A stretch of DNA of 64,000 bases from Channallabes apus (taxonomy: Eukaryota; Chordata; Actinopteri; Siluriformes; Clariidae), in contig CM060113.1 in assembly GCA_030522415.1 (NCBI GenBank), positions 11,046,065 through 11,110,064 on the forward strand. The letters run 5' to 3'. This document shows positions 10,582 to 22,416 of this stretch, piece by piece (within the stretch, counting starts at the first letter, position 1; each line of letters starts with the position of its first letter). The position numbers were made by a program, and so were the translations under genes. The notes below the pieces were generated by a model that was not told the DNA's origin, did no database searches, and saw nothing but the letters and a program-made list of their open reading frames with translations.

Positions 10582-11925
10582 CATCATCATCATCATCATC
10601 ATCACAATTGTTTTAAATAATCTGTATCCTAAGATAAAACATATGCAATTGGGAAGACTATTTTCCACAATGACACTGCCCCTAAGCATAAGATATATAG
10701 AATAATTTAATAAAAAAATATGTGTATCTAATACAATGCTTCTCACAGTGACCGGATAAGAATCCAAATGGATACGTATAAGAAATTTTGGAGTGACTAC
10801 CATTAATAAAAACAGAGGGAAGGGCTTTTGGAAGAACAGAGCTTCTGCCTCCAGTACAGTTCGAAAGACATGATGGGTTGCTGCTTTGTCACTGATGTAT
10901 ACAAACTAATGCATGTATCCATGTGTATTCTATTAACACCCCATATATCCCATTATCCAATGAGTGAATACCGTTCAGTCGTGTATGTGTTCAAGTAACA
11001 AGCAGCTTGCATCTTTTCTAAGATGCCTTTTTTTTCATTAATTTCATGCATGAGCTGGTTAGACTCTGATTATGTAGCATTTGAAAAGAAAATGTGAAAA
11101 GCAAATATTACGTGGAAATGAGGTAGTTTCACAATTGTACCATAGGACTCTAAAATCTGTAAATACATTTGCTGTACACCTAATATCTCATTTTCTGATT
11201 ATTTTTTAAAGCAAGTTAAAACAAAGTAAAATATGTCCTTGATGTCATTTGAAATACAAGCTACCATTTAAAATGGCAATAATATGCTTATAGCAATAGG
11301 TTGCAGTTAGTTTAAGGCTGACAGTATGAAAAATCATCTTCATCACGTATATAAATTTATGAACATGCAAGAGCATTATGTCACCATGTTTCAAGCCAAA
11401 GACTTGCATTGAAGGCCAGTTAGTGAAGGCCAGGAAATCATCCCTGGTCCTTTACTAAAATATGCCTTTCCCATAGCTCACAGAGTGAGCATAACCTCAT
11501 TAAATGTTTGCTTGTCAGTGGAAACCTTACCACATATTTAACCTTTGCAGGTGAATTGACTTGAATCAACTTGAATTGACTTGAGATATGAAAGAGTACC
11601 ATTTCAATGACAAATTGCAATTCAGTCTGATGGGCCATCATTTAGACAATTGAGTCAAGAATACAAAAATCAGCATGAGGACAGGTTAAGGGAAGCATTT
11701 GTCCACCTGTAGTGCAAACAACGATATAATCTATACTAATTCGTCTTCTTACCTAATTTTACAATGAGATTACTTCCAAATAGTTTTACTTTTCTTGCTA
11801 TTAACTTGATGCTTTGCCACTTTTGAGACAATTTTACAGTAAAATTGTTTAATACTGCATTATGAACTTTATCATTTTGTACAGTTAAAGATGATTAACT
11901 GTTAAATTCAAATGCAAATTTGCTC
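9592..11925. other. gene-free stretch with two triplet microsatellites
   Basis: It contains (TTA)n at 9848-9879 and (AAT)n(CAT)n at 10531-10604. The low-complexity ORF at 10504-10803 is an artefact of the latter. No other feature is recognised. Confidence 0.6.
10531..10604. repeat. (AAT)n(CAT)n compound microsatellite
   Basis: About sixteen AAT units are followed by eight ATC/CAT units. Confidence 0.9.
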
Positions 11926-12010
11926 ACTCTCTCACTCACTCACTAACTCAATCATCTCTATAGCACTTATACTGCACAGGGTCGTGGAAAGCCTGGAACA
12001 GGTCCCGTGG
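11926..12010 (-). repeat. decayed SINE 3' end
   Basis: CTCACTCACT repeats, then a degenerate TATAGCACTTATACTGCACAGGGTCGTGG-like block split over this interval, match the minus-strand 3' end of the SINE family seen intact at 59527-59885. Only about 85 bases remain. Confidence 0.5.
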
Positions 12011-12029
12011 AGTTGGTGCACTAGGTATG

Positions 12030-13320
12030 CACACACTTGCATATTAATGGCAAATGCTTATCCGTATCTGATGCAGAAAAACTAGTTCATGCATTCATGA
12101 CCTCCAGACTGGACTATTGTAATGCATTACTAGGTGGTTGTCCTGCATCCTCAATAAACAAGCTTCAGTTAATCCAAAATGCAGCTGCCAGGGTTCTCAC
12201 TAGATCCAGAAAATATGATCATATAACCCCAATATTATCATCCCTGCACTGGCTACCTGTTCAGTTTAGAATAAATTACAAAATAGTATTACTTACATAC
12301 AAGGCCTTAAATGGTTTAGCTCCCACATACCTAACCAGTCTTCTGATACGCTACAATCCACCACGCGCCTTAAGATCACAAAACTCCGGACTTCTGGTAG
12401 TTCCCAGAATTTCAAAATCTACAAAAGGGGGTAGGGCTTTTTCATATTTAGCTCCAAAGCTTTGGAATAGCCTTCCAGACAGTGTTCGGGGAGCAGACAC
12501 GGTTTCTCAGTTCAAAAGTAGACTCAAGACGCATCTTTTTAATCTGGCATACACATAACTCATCCCAGTACTCATACTCCAGTACACCTATACCGAATGG
12601 CAACTACGCTAATTCTCCCCATCTGTTCTGTATTTCTCTACCCATCCCGAGGCATCGGGAGATTTTGCCAGCTTCAGTAGACAAAGGCCGACCCTGCGAG
12701 GTTCCTGAGGCATCCAGAGAAGGACCAGCTCCAACTGGATTCAGCTTTATGATGGTTGGAGCTACACATGCTGCTCCTGTGCTTCCAGTGATCCAGACAT
12801 CATCTGCCCTCTGCACCTACTGACTCGTCCCTATGCTGAACTGGTCTTCATGACAATTTAAATAATTTCTGTCATATTGAATTTTCACCTGCACAACACA
12901 CAAGATGTTATATCATTTCTATCTGTTATCGCCCAAATGAGGATGGGTTCCCTGTTGAGTCTGGTTCCTCTCAAGGTTTCTTCCTAATGCCATCTCAGGG
13001 AGTTTTTCCTTGCCACCGTCGCCGTCACCCTTGGCTTGCTCATCAGAGACATTTCATTCATTCATCTCATTATTATCTGCACATTTTTCTCACACATCCA
13101 CACTTTCTTTTCTATAATTATTATTATTATTTGTTTTTATTTATTTATTTTCTATTATAATTTTATTTATTTATTTATTACTTTATATATAATTATTCTA
13201 TATATATATAAAATTATTTTTTTTTTTTTGTTAAATTTCTTAAATTTTTGTGAAGCTGCTTTGAGACAATGACCATTGTTAAAAGCGCTATATAAATAAA
13301 ATTGAATTGAATTGAATTGA
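12030..13320 (+). mobile_element. 5'-truncated L2-like LINE
   Basis: The interval starts inside the reverse transcriptase C-terminal region, carries a complete-looking 3' UTR, and ends in the characteristic L2-type tail: GAAGCTGCTTTGAGACAATG, then AAAAGCGCTATATAAATAAA, then five ATTGA units. The tail near 13240-13320 and the 522-base open frame place it confidently among LINEs. The L2/Maui lineage assignment rests on remembered family patterns. A low-complexity T/A region lies at 13115-13235. Confidence 0.8.
12037..12558 (+). pseudogene. L2-like LINE ORF2 C-terminal fragment
   Basis: A 173-codon open frame contains the post-RT C-terminal region of L2-type LINE polyproteins: HAFMTSRLDYCNALLGG near residues 18-33, LQLIQNAAARVLT near 43-55, LHWLPV near 68-73, and a terminal APKLWNSLPDSVR plus FKSRLKTHLF. 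It has no RT catalytic motif or endonuclease, so it cannot be autonomous. The frame remains open to its natural stop, which suggests a fairly recent 5'-truncated insertion or simply a short surviving piece. The nominal Met is not the true start. Confidence 0.8.
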
Positions 13321-13321
13321 A

Positions 13322-13516
13322 TGGCAATTTGGAAAAGACAATTAGTGTAATCCTCTTGTCTTGGGGCTATGGATGGAAACCAGAGTACCCAGAGGAAACC
13401 CACAAAGCATAGGGAAAACATGCAAACTCCACGCACAAAGACCCAAAGACAGGACTCAAACACTGTTCCCTAGAGGTGCTAGGCCACAATGCTAACCAAC
13501 GCACCCATGCCACCCA
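13322..13516 (-). repeat. diverged SINE fragment
   Basis: It directly abuts the L2 tail. It contains degenerate GGAAACCAGAGTACCCAGAG, ACATGCAAACTCCACGCAC and GTGCTAGGCCACAATGCTAA blocks in the order expected for a minus-strand copy of the SINE seen at 61383-61757. Confidence 0.65.
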
Positions 13517-14150
13517 AAACTAATTCTGTACTACATTATAATTGAAAAGTTGTCTTAACCTAAGTACACAGAATGTCATTTTAAACATCTATAACAAAAT
13601 ATCTGTCCCTTTTATACAAACTGTCACTGTATGTCATTATGGTATAATGAAATGATTGGCTCATCCACCATGCTGAATTTTCCAGTTCACTTAAGCACCA
13701 ATGATATCTTCTAAACAGTCTCCAAACTATTTATATGCAGCTTCAAACCAAAGGAAATATTATCACATCATTAAGCATGTTCTATTTCTTGTCAGATAAA
13801 GCAGATTAATCCCTTTAAAGCCAATAATAGGCTATTGGACTTTATTATGATGATAGAAAGGGGTTCAGGGAATTCATGAAACTGATTATCAGTGTAAAAT
13901 GTGTGAATAGATAGATGGCTAGATGGCATAGACTGCCACCTGTAATTACTTACCGCATGGAATTTCTGTCAGTGAGGGTGTTTTGGAGTATAATTTAGAG
14001 CTGTCTGTTTAGAGTGTTACAAACTTTTGTTTTCAAATGCAAAGATAAAAGATATACAGTAACACATGAGAAAAATGTCATAGTCTTCATAGTGTTCATA
14101 TTAGACTTCTAATTTAAAAACCATGATGTGCTTTATACATTGTACTGTAC
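13517..14150. other. gene-free stretch
   Basis: No gene or recognisable element. Confidence 0.6.
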
Positions 14151-14154
14151 ATAC

Positions 14155-14480
14155 ACCCATCAGCCATAACATTTAAACCTAAAAATGTTGTCTCGAATAT
14201 TGTGTAGGTTCTCCATACAGATCTTACTTCTCGAAGCATGACTACACAAAACCTCTGAAGGTGTGTTGTGGTATCTGGCTCAAGGACGTTAGCAGCAGAT
14301 TCATTCAGTGCTGTAGGTTATAAGGTGGGGCCTCCATGTATCAGACTTGAGTGTCCACCACATCCAGTAGACGCTCAGTCAGACTGAGGCCTATGGAATT
14401 CGGGGACAGGAACAACAACTTCAACTTTTTTTGCCAGCTAGGGCCCATTCACAGCAAGTTGTAATGCATTAAGTGTGCTG
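14155..14480 (-). mobile_element. decayed Tc1/mariner-like fragment
   Basis: It begins CCCATCAGCCATAACATTT and continues with a degraded block of the type ACCTCTGAAGGTGTGTTGTGG and GTGGGGCCTCCATG. I remember this as a common fish Tc1-type terminal and transposase region. No open frame survives. The fragment at 54020-54420 resembles the other end of the same family. Assignment is from memory and needs a repeat-library search. Confidence 0.45.
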
Positions 14481-14716
14481 ATACCTTTTTACAGTAAAAC
14501 AGCTAGCATTTTTCAGCAATTTACTGTATGCTAAATTGGCTTTTCTGTGTTTGGCTTCTATGCTACAGTACATTGGCTTTTCTGTGAGACATGAGGGCCT
14601 TTGCTCCCCACAGGCAAATATTATATGATATTTATATGATAGATTTCCTCATACAGCATTAGATTTGGCTAATGCAGTGCCTAGTCAAAATGTGCACTTG
14701 GGCATAAATTATCATC

Positions 14717-15130
14717 CAATTCAATTCAATGAAATTTTATTTGCATAGCGTTTGTACCAGTTGTCATTGTCACAAAGCAGCTTTACACAATCAAAGGAAT
14801 TATGGAAATTTGTATGAAATGTGAATGTGTATGAATCAAAATTAAGATTGATAAGCTTGACCCTGATGATCAAGTCTAGTGCGATGGCGACAATGACAAG
14901 AAAAACCTCTCTGAGATGGCAATAGAAAAAACCTTGAGAGGAACCAGACTCAACAGGAAACCCATCCTCATTTGGTAATAACGGATAGCAGGGATTGATC
15001 TGCAATCATATTGTGTGTTAGGAAGCTGGGAGAGCAGTATAACAGAAGGTGTGTTTAAGTTAATAAGGAGTCCAGTTGCCATTAATCCATCTAGGAACCT
15101 CTGTAATCAAACCAGGGACCATGAATGCCA
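14717..15130 (-). mobile_element. L2-like LINE 3'-UTR fragment
   Basis: In minus orientation this begins (plus-strand left edge) with CAATTCAATTCAATG and TTTTATTTGCATAGCG, the reverse of an L2 tail. It later contains AACCTTGAGAGGAACCAGAC, the reverse complement of the 3'-UTR block near 12955-12985 in the L2 copy. It is a 5'-truncated, non-coding copy. Confidence 0.65.
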
Positions 15131-15195
15131 ATGGTGATCATTGACACAGATTTATTCCCATTTTGTACGACTGTGGTACAGTAGGACCTCCGGTC

Positions 15196-15419
15196 AACAA
15201 TCACGTGCACATTCACACACTACAGGCAATTTGGAAATGCCAAATAGCCTAATCTTCATGTACTTGGACAGCGGGGGGCAACCAGAGAACCCAGAGGTAA
15301 CCCACAAAGCACAGGGAGAACATGTAAACTCAATGCAAGCAGTCCCAATATGGGAATCGAACCCAGGACCTGGAGATACAAGGCGAGAGTGCTATCCACT
15401 AAGCCCCCATGCTGCCAAA
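15196..15419 (-). repeat. diverged SINE
   Basis: CACACACTACAGGCAATTTGG, split as CACACTACAGG and CAATTTGGAAATG, is followed by CACAGGGAGAACATG, a GGGAATCGAACCCAGGACCT box-B-like block and a terminal CCCCCATGCTGCC head. These match a minus-strand, moderately decayed SINE of the family at 61383. Confidence 0.7.
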
Positions 15420-16690
15420 TTATGATTAACCAATATAAAACCATCACCAATTATTGAACACATTCATTAACACACCTAAATTGATTACATATTTCATTCA
15501 AAGATTTCTTGATAGACAAGGTTCCTTAGCTTCATAAAAGGCCTCTAGTTGGAAATTTCCCTAATAGAGAATAACTCAGGTTTTAGGTTCAACCTTTAAG
15601 CCCGTAAATGGAAATAAGGACATTTATGCTGTATAACTTTAAATGCTTATTTCAGGGGTTGTCACCATAAATTCAAAAGTTATGTGACGACTTAAACAGT
15701 CTATTGTACACATACATGGGCAGCTTTTCAACTTGATTTTCTTGACTCTTTATTACGATTATTCTTGTACGGATCGTCCAGATTTTTCCTAATTTAAAAA
15801 TGTTGTTTTTTATTTTCTTGTTTTTTCACTGCGCACAACCAGAGGTACTTGACAGGTGGTGACCAAAGAAGGAAATAGTATTTTCCTGTCAGCTACAATA
15901 TGATGTAATGTAAAAACATGATTACGTGAATTACATGAAATAATTAAAAAGAAAGATTAATGTCATGTGATATAAATGTGATATACATTTATATAAACAC
16001 TTCAACATAAAAATAAATATATGTGCATCTCTTCTGGTGATTACATGTCAGTATCAATGATGACGTGACTAACATATTTAGAGGAAATACTACACATTGC
16101 AGCCATTATTCAATTTAAGTTGTAAAAAAAGGTATAGTATTGAAGTGTATAAAGGCAACTATTGAAGTGTGTATAAATTCTTTGGGCGCTTTCTATAATC
16201 AGTGCAAATTTAGTTTCATTAAATGGCTTCCAGCATCATCATTTAGAAAATAGTAACTGATGTTGTCTTTAGCAAATTTGGCCTCTTCATAACTGTCTAA
16301 GTAGCACAGATGTCAGCTAAATGTGAGGTCTAAATCCTAATATGTACAATTTCAGTATAACATAACTCAGAATATGGCCGTATACATACTGCATATAACG
16401 TATATGACTACATAAACTGTGATATGTTCAAAAGGCCATTTATTATTATGCAACTATTTCGGTTAAGCTTTATGCTATATATAACCTGTAGCGGTGGGAA
16501 AAGTAAAAAGGGACTAATTCCTTGCAAAAAATCTTGAATAGTTTGTTTTTTCAAGGCTTGATAGGTTTCTTTTTCTCCCATAGTTTCACATCAGGCAGTG
16601 ACCTTGGTAGAAGGAGCTGACAACAACCTTGCAGACATTTTCAAATGGTTCAGTAGATGAGTAGATAGTAAACTCCAAAAATGCTAAGAT
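15420..16690. other. gene-free AT-rich stretch
   Basis: No gene, RNA or known element seen. Confidence 0.6.
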
Positions 16691-17012
16691 GCATGTTTTT
16701 TTTTTACTGATTTAATAATCTACTTTAAAATTAGCTACCGATAAGCTACTCGCTCAATGTAAACAAACATCTGCCCCAATAAATATTAATTAGAAAAGCT
16801 AAACAAAAATTTTACTGGGTTAGTAAATATTTTCGCCACTGATATAATAGCGCTGAAGTAGTCTAAGTTAATTTTATAGGCACTAGAGTTCTGCTACAGA
16901 ATGAAACATGTTATAGTTACAGAATGAAACATGTTATAGTTTCATTAAGTTTCATTAAGTCATGTTATAGTTTCATTAAGTCAAACGCAGTTTTGATTAA
17001 TAAGTTATCATT

Positions 17013-17330
17013 TAGTGCAGCATGGTGGTGCACCAGCATAATTGCTTTTGCCTCACAGCCCTAGAGCCCCTGAGCTTCTGGGACTGTTCCTGCAGAGTAC
17101 TGCATATTCTCCCTATGTCCACATAGGTTTCCCCTGGGTTTCTGGTTTCTCCTCAAATCCCAAAATAAGCTGGGAGGTGGCCTGACAATGGTAAATTGCC
17201 CCTAGGCATGAGTGTGTGAATGTGTATGTATGGTGCTTTGTCATGGAACAGGAGGTATTCTCACCTAACTCCCTGAGATAGGATCCCTAAATCCATGACC
17301 CTGACAAGTAATAATAAGAATAAGGGAACA
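17013..17330 (+). repeat. tRNA-derived SINE (diverged)
   Basis: It starts GTGCAGCATGGTGGTGCACC and continues with degraded versions of the internal GTTTCCCCTGGGTTTCTGG and CAATGGTAAATTGCCCCTAG blocks, then TGAGATAGGATCC near the 3' end. The head resembles a pol III box A region, but box B is degraded. It lies inside the inverted-repeat spacer. Confidence 0.7.
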
Positions 17331-17383
17331 ATCACCTAAGATATAATGAGGAAATTAATAATATAACCAATATAAACGGTAAA

Positions 17384-17400
17384 ACAACAACAACAACAAC

Positions 17401-17430
<30 letters not shown>
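17384..17430. repeat. (AAC)n(AAT)n microsatellite
   Basis: About six AAC units followed by ten AAT units. Confidence 0.9.
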
Positions 17431-17432
<2 letters not shown>

Positions 17433-17775
17433 AAAGAAGATAAAGAACTATCGTAAATAACCATTGTTGAGAAAAGAGTTTTTAGAAATAGTTATAAGGT
17501 TAAAGCAAAAAAATAAACTGATCAACTTTAATGTAATCAGTGATATTTTTATTTTAGGTTGATACCCACATACATGTCTGCCTGTCATTCTGTAGCAGAA
17601 CTCTAGTGCCTATAAAATTAACTTAGACCACTTCAGCGCTGTTATTTCATTAGCGAAAATATTTATTAACCCAGTAAAATTTTTGTTTAGCTTTTCTAAT
17701 TAATATTTATCGGGGCAGATGTTTGTTTACATTGAGCAAGTAGCTTATTAGTAGCTTATTAAATCTGGCACATAA

Positions 17776-20645
17776 TTGTTCACACCATTGCTTTTACTCA
17801 ACATTTTGATTTCACTTATGGTGCAGGTTAAACTTCACAGTGGACGATTTAAGAAACGCCCACAGTTTGACATTTGTGCAGGACACTGTCAAAACTTCCG
17901 CTTTGTAATCTGGCACATACTGTAACAGTTTAGAACTTCACTTCTGCTTAACATTTAAATTTAATTCATGGCACAGGTTTAATTTTAGGCAAATAACAAA
18001 GTATGGTTTTAAGCTTCCCGCAGATAGAATAAACATACATTGATCTGACCATTTATCTTTGATGGTTTAGTTTTTATAATCTACTTGTCTTTTTAAGGAG
18101 TCATGCTTTTGTTTGTGTTTTGCGAGAATTTTGGCAAATTTTCTTCTGCATACCTCATTGGTACATGGTACACTATCATGTTAAATGGCTCTGTTAAGTA
18201 ATGTGTATAGTCACGCCTTCCTTGTGTGAAAAAGCGCTATGTTCTTCCAACAAAACGCTAAATGCTATAACGTAACTACTCTTACTGTCATACAATACCA
18301 TTATTTTATTTATACAGATGTTCAAATAGAGGATTCTATTAGACTTATATACAGAAGATGGATTGGAAATTCATAGCCAATACCTACTGTAGACTGAGTA
18401 GCTCTTCCAGTCTAACTTCCAATGGTTGTAGGTACAGCAACACTAATCAGCTGTTTTCTCAGGGAGACTGAGGAATTCAACAGCATAGGTCACCCTTTTA
18501 TGCTGTTTTGTTCATTGGAGTCATGTACTGCTCAGACAAGGTCATAAGGCTATGCAACAAATCGACAGAGTGGATAGATATAATTGGTAAGGCTACTGGC
18601 TCATGAGAATGCTAAGGTAAAAATCAACCATTTTTTTCTCATGGCCATGACGGGAATAAAACAACACATGCAGAAACCTACATACATTTGACTGGAGGTG
18701 ACTAAATATTTTATGAACAAAGAAACATTTACTTTAATAACAGGACACTACTATAGTATCTATGATTGGCAGACCTTAATTCTATTGTACAAGGCCTGCC
18801 ATGTACCCATTTCACATAAAAATTGCATTAGCATGAAGGGGCATGCTGTTTTAAGAATAGAATCAACAATGGCATGGTGTGATGCCATTACCAATCTTAA
18901 GGTGTTGTTATTGTTTTAGTTTGTTGTGAGCTTGTTTTCCCCAGTAACATTCCAAGTTATCCAATTGTTCACGTTACATAGCATGCCATAATTTTAGTCA
19001 GTTGGAGCTCAGTTTAATGGTATGCGATAGCTGTGAAAAACATTCCTTTTGCTCACTGATTACCATACAGCAAGATCTAACCAGTTCTTCTCAGCCTCTC
19101 TCTTTTTTCCTGTTGTAAACTTTATTAAATAAAATGCACTTTTTCCCCCATGTTAATAGGAAATGATAATTCGCCATCTTGAAGATCTTCTTGTTTTGGA
19201 AAACAAGATTACAGCTTTACCTCTGGCTATTACAAACAACTGTTGGCATTGGAGACTCCTACCAAATACTCTAAATAAAAATGCCATCATAACAATACTA
19301 CCTGGATTTAAAAATCAGCTTCTGTTTGGTGCAACAGAAAGGCATTCACTCCACCATCTGGGGATTGAATCCTCACAGATTAAGTATATCTGTATTCTTT
19401 TCACTGAGTATGTTATGCTGCACAGCAGGAATGATGACAAAACAATGTATGATAAAGAAGACCAACTCAGGAATGATATGGCTTCGAATGAACATTCATT
19501 AAATAAGGAAGTCATACAGTATAAGAATCTAAGAATTGCTGCTGTTAGAGCTGATATTGCAGAAAAATAATCAACACAATGTGACAAAATACAATGGAGA
19601 ACTTAACATTGCCAAGGTATGACAATCAAAAATATAATTATCCGTAAGATAATTAAAGGGTATAAGGCTGCAGGTCATTTTCTTCTATGGTGAGTGCCTA
19701 AAATTGTTCTGAGCTATTTGACTTCAATGTGCTGTAATTACACACATGGAAGACAGGAATGACATCCCTTCTTTTCTCCTCCTTATCTTCCTCCACTGTT
19801 TGGCACTAACCCTTGTCATAGACATGTTTATAAATAGAAAATGGCATTATCAGGCCGCTGTCTTCATTTACTATCCCATAAATCAGGACACACTATAGTT
19901 TGCACTTTTGTCTCCAAGTGTAGGTATAAGTTATTGTGAAAAAAAAATTAACCAGCTGAAGCAGGGTTGACAAGATGGCTTTACGGCCTATTGCAGTGTC
20001 ATTGTGATGATGTAGCAAAAATTAGGATTGCAAATTTAACGGACATTAATCCCCAGCGTGACTTATTGCTTACAGTAATATCACTACTGTCAAATCATAT
20101 TACACTGATGTGCAGTCTACAGGATTCTAGCAAATGTGCTGTAACTCTTTTGTAGTGAGTACAGTTCTGTGAGTTTTTATAAAAAAAAAATTTAATAAAA
20201 AATAAGCAAAATCGTAAAAAAAACATTAGCTGAACTGGTCAGAATATATGTACCTTATATTTTGATAGAAAATCCCATTATCCAAAAGGCTGTTAGCAAG
20301 AATGAGGGCAGCTGAAGACAGCCCCAAGGTACAATTTCTCCGGTCAACCATTTCTTTGGCACTGGCCACCAGTTTCATTTCACTTCCTTTCGTAATTTTC
20401 ACAATGGTGTCTCAGCATATGTCTTTTCACATCATGGGCTATTACTTTTTATTAAATTTTACATGACGACAAAGGAAATTTCCCTGCCAAAATAATGTCT
20501 TTCCACTTTCAGTGACAGACATACTGTCTTTGAAAAAAAAAACTATATGTAAAAACCATGATGAGGAATGTCAATGATTGGGTGGTGTGATGTACTGTAG
20601 CCTGAAATGGGAGTTTTTTTATTTTTTTATTTTTTATTTTTTATC
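17776..20645. other. long gene-free stretch
   Basis: About 2.9 kb without a recognisable gene. The longest ORF (19163-19570, plus, 135 codons) has no domain I recognise, no codon or splice support, and an antisense ORF of similar length, so I do not call it. T-rich runs at 20612-20642 precede the Tc1 copy. Confidence 0.5.
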
Positions 20646-20647
20646 TA

Positions 20648-22267
20648 CAGTGGTGTGAAAAACTATTTGCCCCCCTCTTGATTTCTTATTCTTTTGCATG
20701 TTTGTCACACAAAATGTTTCTGATCATCAAACACATTTAACTATTAGTCAAAGATAACACAAGTAAACAGAAAATGCAGTTTTTAAATGAGGGGTTTTAT
20801 TATTTAGGGAGAAAAAAAATCCAAACCTACATGGCCCTGTGTGAAAAAGTAATTGCCCCCTGAACCTAATAACTGGTTGGGCCACCCTTAGCAGCAAAAA
20901 CTGCAATCAAGCGTTTGCGATAACTTGCAACGAGTCTTTTACAGCGCTCTGGAGGAATTTTGGCCCACTCATCTTTGCAGAATTGTTGTAATTCAGCTTT
21001 ATTTGAGGGTTTTCTAGCATGAACCACTTTTTTAAGGTCATGCCACACCATCTCAATAGGCTTCAGGTCAGGACTTTGACTAGGCCACTCCAAAGTCTTC
21101 ATTTTGTTTTTCTTCAGCCATTCAGAGGTGGATTTGCTGGTGTGTTTTGGGTCATTGTCCTGCTGCAGCACCCAAGATCGCTTCAGCTTGAGTTGACGAA
21201 CAGATGGCCGGACATTCTCCTTCAGGATTTTTTGGTAGACAGTAGAATTCATGGTTCCATCTATCACAGCAAGCCTTCCAGGTCCTGAAGCAGCAAAACA
21301 ACCCCAGACCACCACACTACCACCACCATATTTTACTGTTGGTATGATGTTCTTTTTCTGAAATGCTGTGTTACTTTTACGCCAGATGTAACGGGACACG
21401 CACCTTCCAAAAAGTTCAACTTTTGTCTTGTCTGTCCACAAGGTATTTTCCCAAAAGTCTTGGCAATCATTGAGATGTTTTTTAGCAAAATTGAGACGAG
21501 CCTTAATGTTCGTTTTGCTTAAAAGTGGTTTGCGCCTTGGAAATCTGCCATGCAGGCCGTTTTTGCCCAGTCTCTTTCTTATGGTGGAGTCATGAACACT
21601 GACCTTAATTGAGGCAAGTGAGGCATGCAGTTCTTTAGATGTTGTCCTGGGGTCTTTTGTGGCCTCTCGGATGAGTCGTCTCTGCACTCTTGGGGTAATT
21701 TTGGTCGGCCGGCCACTCCTGGGAAGGTTCACCTCTGTTCCATGTTTTTGCCATTTGTGGATAATGGCTCTCACTGTGGTTCGCTGGAGTCCCAAAGCTT
21801 TAGAAATGGCTTTATAACCTTTACAAGACTGATAGATCTCAATTACTTTTGTTCTCATTTGTTCCTGAATTTCTTTGGATCTTGGCATGATGTCTAGCTT
21901 TTGAGGTGCTTTTGGTCTACTTCTCTGTGTCAGGTAGCTCCTATTTAAGTGATTTCTTGATTGAAACAGGTGTGGCAGTAATCAGGCCTGGGGGTGACTA
22001 CAGAAATTGAACTCAGGTGTGATAAACCACAGTTAAGTTATTTTTTAACAAGGGGGGCAATCACTTTTTCACACAGGGCCATGTAGATTTGGAGTTTTTT
22101 TTCTCCCTTAATAACATAAACCTTCATTTAAAAACTGCATTTTGTGTTCAATTATGTTATCTTTGACTAATAGTTAACGGTTTTTGATGAGCAGAAACAT
22201 TTAAGTGTGACAAACATGCAAAAGAATAAGAAATCAGGAGGGGGGCAAATAGTTTTTCACACCACTG
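20648..22267 (-). mobile_element. Tc1-like transposon copy A (IR/DR type)
   Basis: A full-length element of 1,620 bp beginning CAGTGGTGTGAAAAACTATT and ending with its reverse complement, flanked by TA target duplications (20646-20647 and 22268-22269). Each end is a roughly 215-bp inverted repeat holding two direct-repeat motifs. The outer one is GTGTGAAAAACTATTTGCCC at the tip and the inner one is GTGTGAAAAAGTAATTGCCC at about 20839-20858, with the equivalent pair at 22052-22075 and at the right tip. This IR/DR layout is the binding platform used by Sleeping Beauty-like transposases. The transposase frame is open. Confidence 0.95.
20866..21888 (-). CDS. Tc1 transposase, full length (copy A)
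   Basis: A 340-aa uninterrupted frame of normal length for a Tc1 transposase. The N-terminal paired-like DNA-binding region (about 1-120) has two helix-turn-helix units joined by a GRPTKIT motif, which is similar to the GRPR AT-hook-like linker. The catalytic DD34E triad is intact: Asp153, Asp244 (QQDNDPKH) and Glu279 (SPDLKPIEM), with 34 residues between the last two. Compared with the other copies it has private changes such as Gly22Cys, Glu154Lys right after the first Asp, Asn276Lys, and Met to Val near 193. These may reduce activity. It would excise and reinsert the element by cut-and-paste at TA. The start is the conserved MPRSKEIQ Met shared by all copies. Confidence 0.93.
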   Translation of the reverse strand: MPRSKEIQEQMRTKVIEIYQSCKGYKAISKALGLQRTTVRAIIHKWQKHGTEVNLPRSGRPTKITPRVQRRLIREATKDPRTTSKELHASLASIKVSVHDSTIRKRLGKNGLHGRFPRRKPLLSKTNIKARLNFAKKHLNDCQDFWENTLWTDKTKVELFGRCVSRYIWRKSNTAFQKKNIIPTVKYGGGSVVVWGCFAASGPGRLAVIDGTMNSTVYQKILKENVRPSVRQLKLKRSWVLQQDNDPKHTSKSTSEWLKKNKMKTLEWPSQSPDLKPIEMVWHDLKKVVHARKPSNKAELQQFCKDEWAKIPPERCKRLVASYRKRLIAVFAAKGGPTSY

Positions 22268-22269
22268 TA

Positions 22270-22416
22270 AGTCATTTTCCACCAGCATGTCCAGCAAAGT
22301 CTTCTATTATTCTTGTAGCAAAAAGATGATTTTCATACATGCATATACATTTTAACTGCATATCCACATTCAATAAAACCATACCATTAAAACCATTAGC
22401 ATTAATACGACCTAGA
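22270..22416. other. short spacer
   Basis: Non-coding DNA between Tc1 copy A and the LINE tail. Nothing is recognised in it. Confidence 0.6.

Larger units (their letters stand above)
16697..17775. repeat. 1.1-kb inverted repeat (about 200-bp arms)
   Basis: The left arm (about 16697-16911) and right arm (about 17578-17775) are reverse complements over most of their length. Matching blocks include CAATGTAAACAAACATCTGC, AGAAAAGCTAAACAAAAATT and ACTAGAGTTCTGCTACAG. The spacer contains short tandem duplications (16899-16983, ACATGTTATAG-based), a SINE and a triplet microsatellite. It could be a foldback or MITE-like DNA transposon or an inverted duplication. I see no clear terminal target duplication. 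Confidence 0.75.

Noticed and set aside
12604..12823. Short ORFs downstream of the L2 fragment
   Set aside because: They lie in the LINE 3' UTR and have no independent support.
19163..19570. 135-codon ORF as a gene
   Set aside because: No recognisable domain or splice context, AT-driven codon use and an antisense ORF of similar size. A search could change this.
21019..21288. 89-codon ORF antisense to the Tc1 transposase, repeated in the other copies
   Set aside because: Conserved only because the transposase coding strand is conserved. It is a shadow frame.
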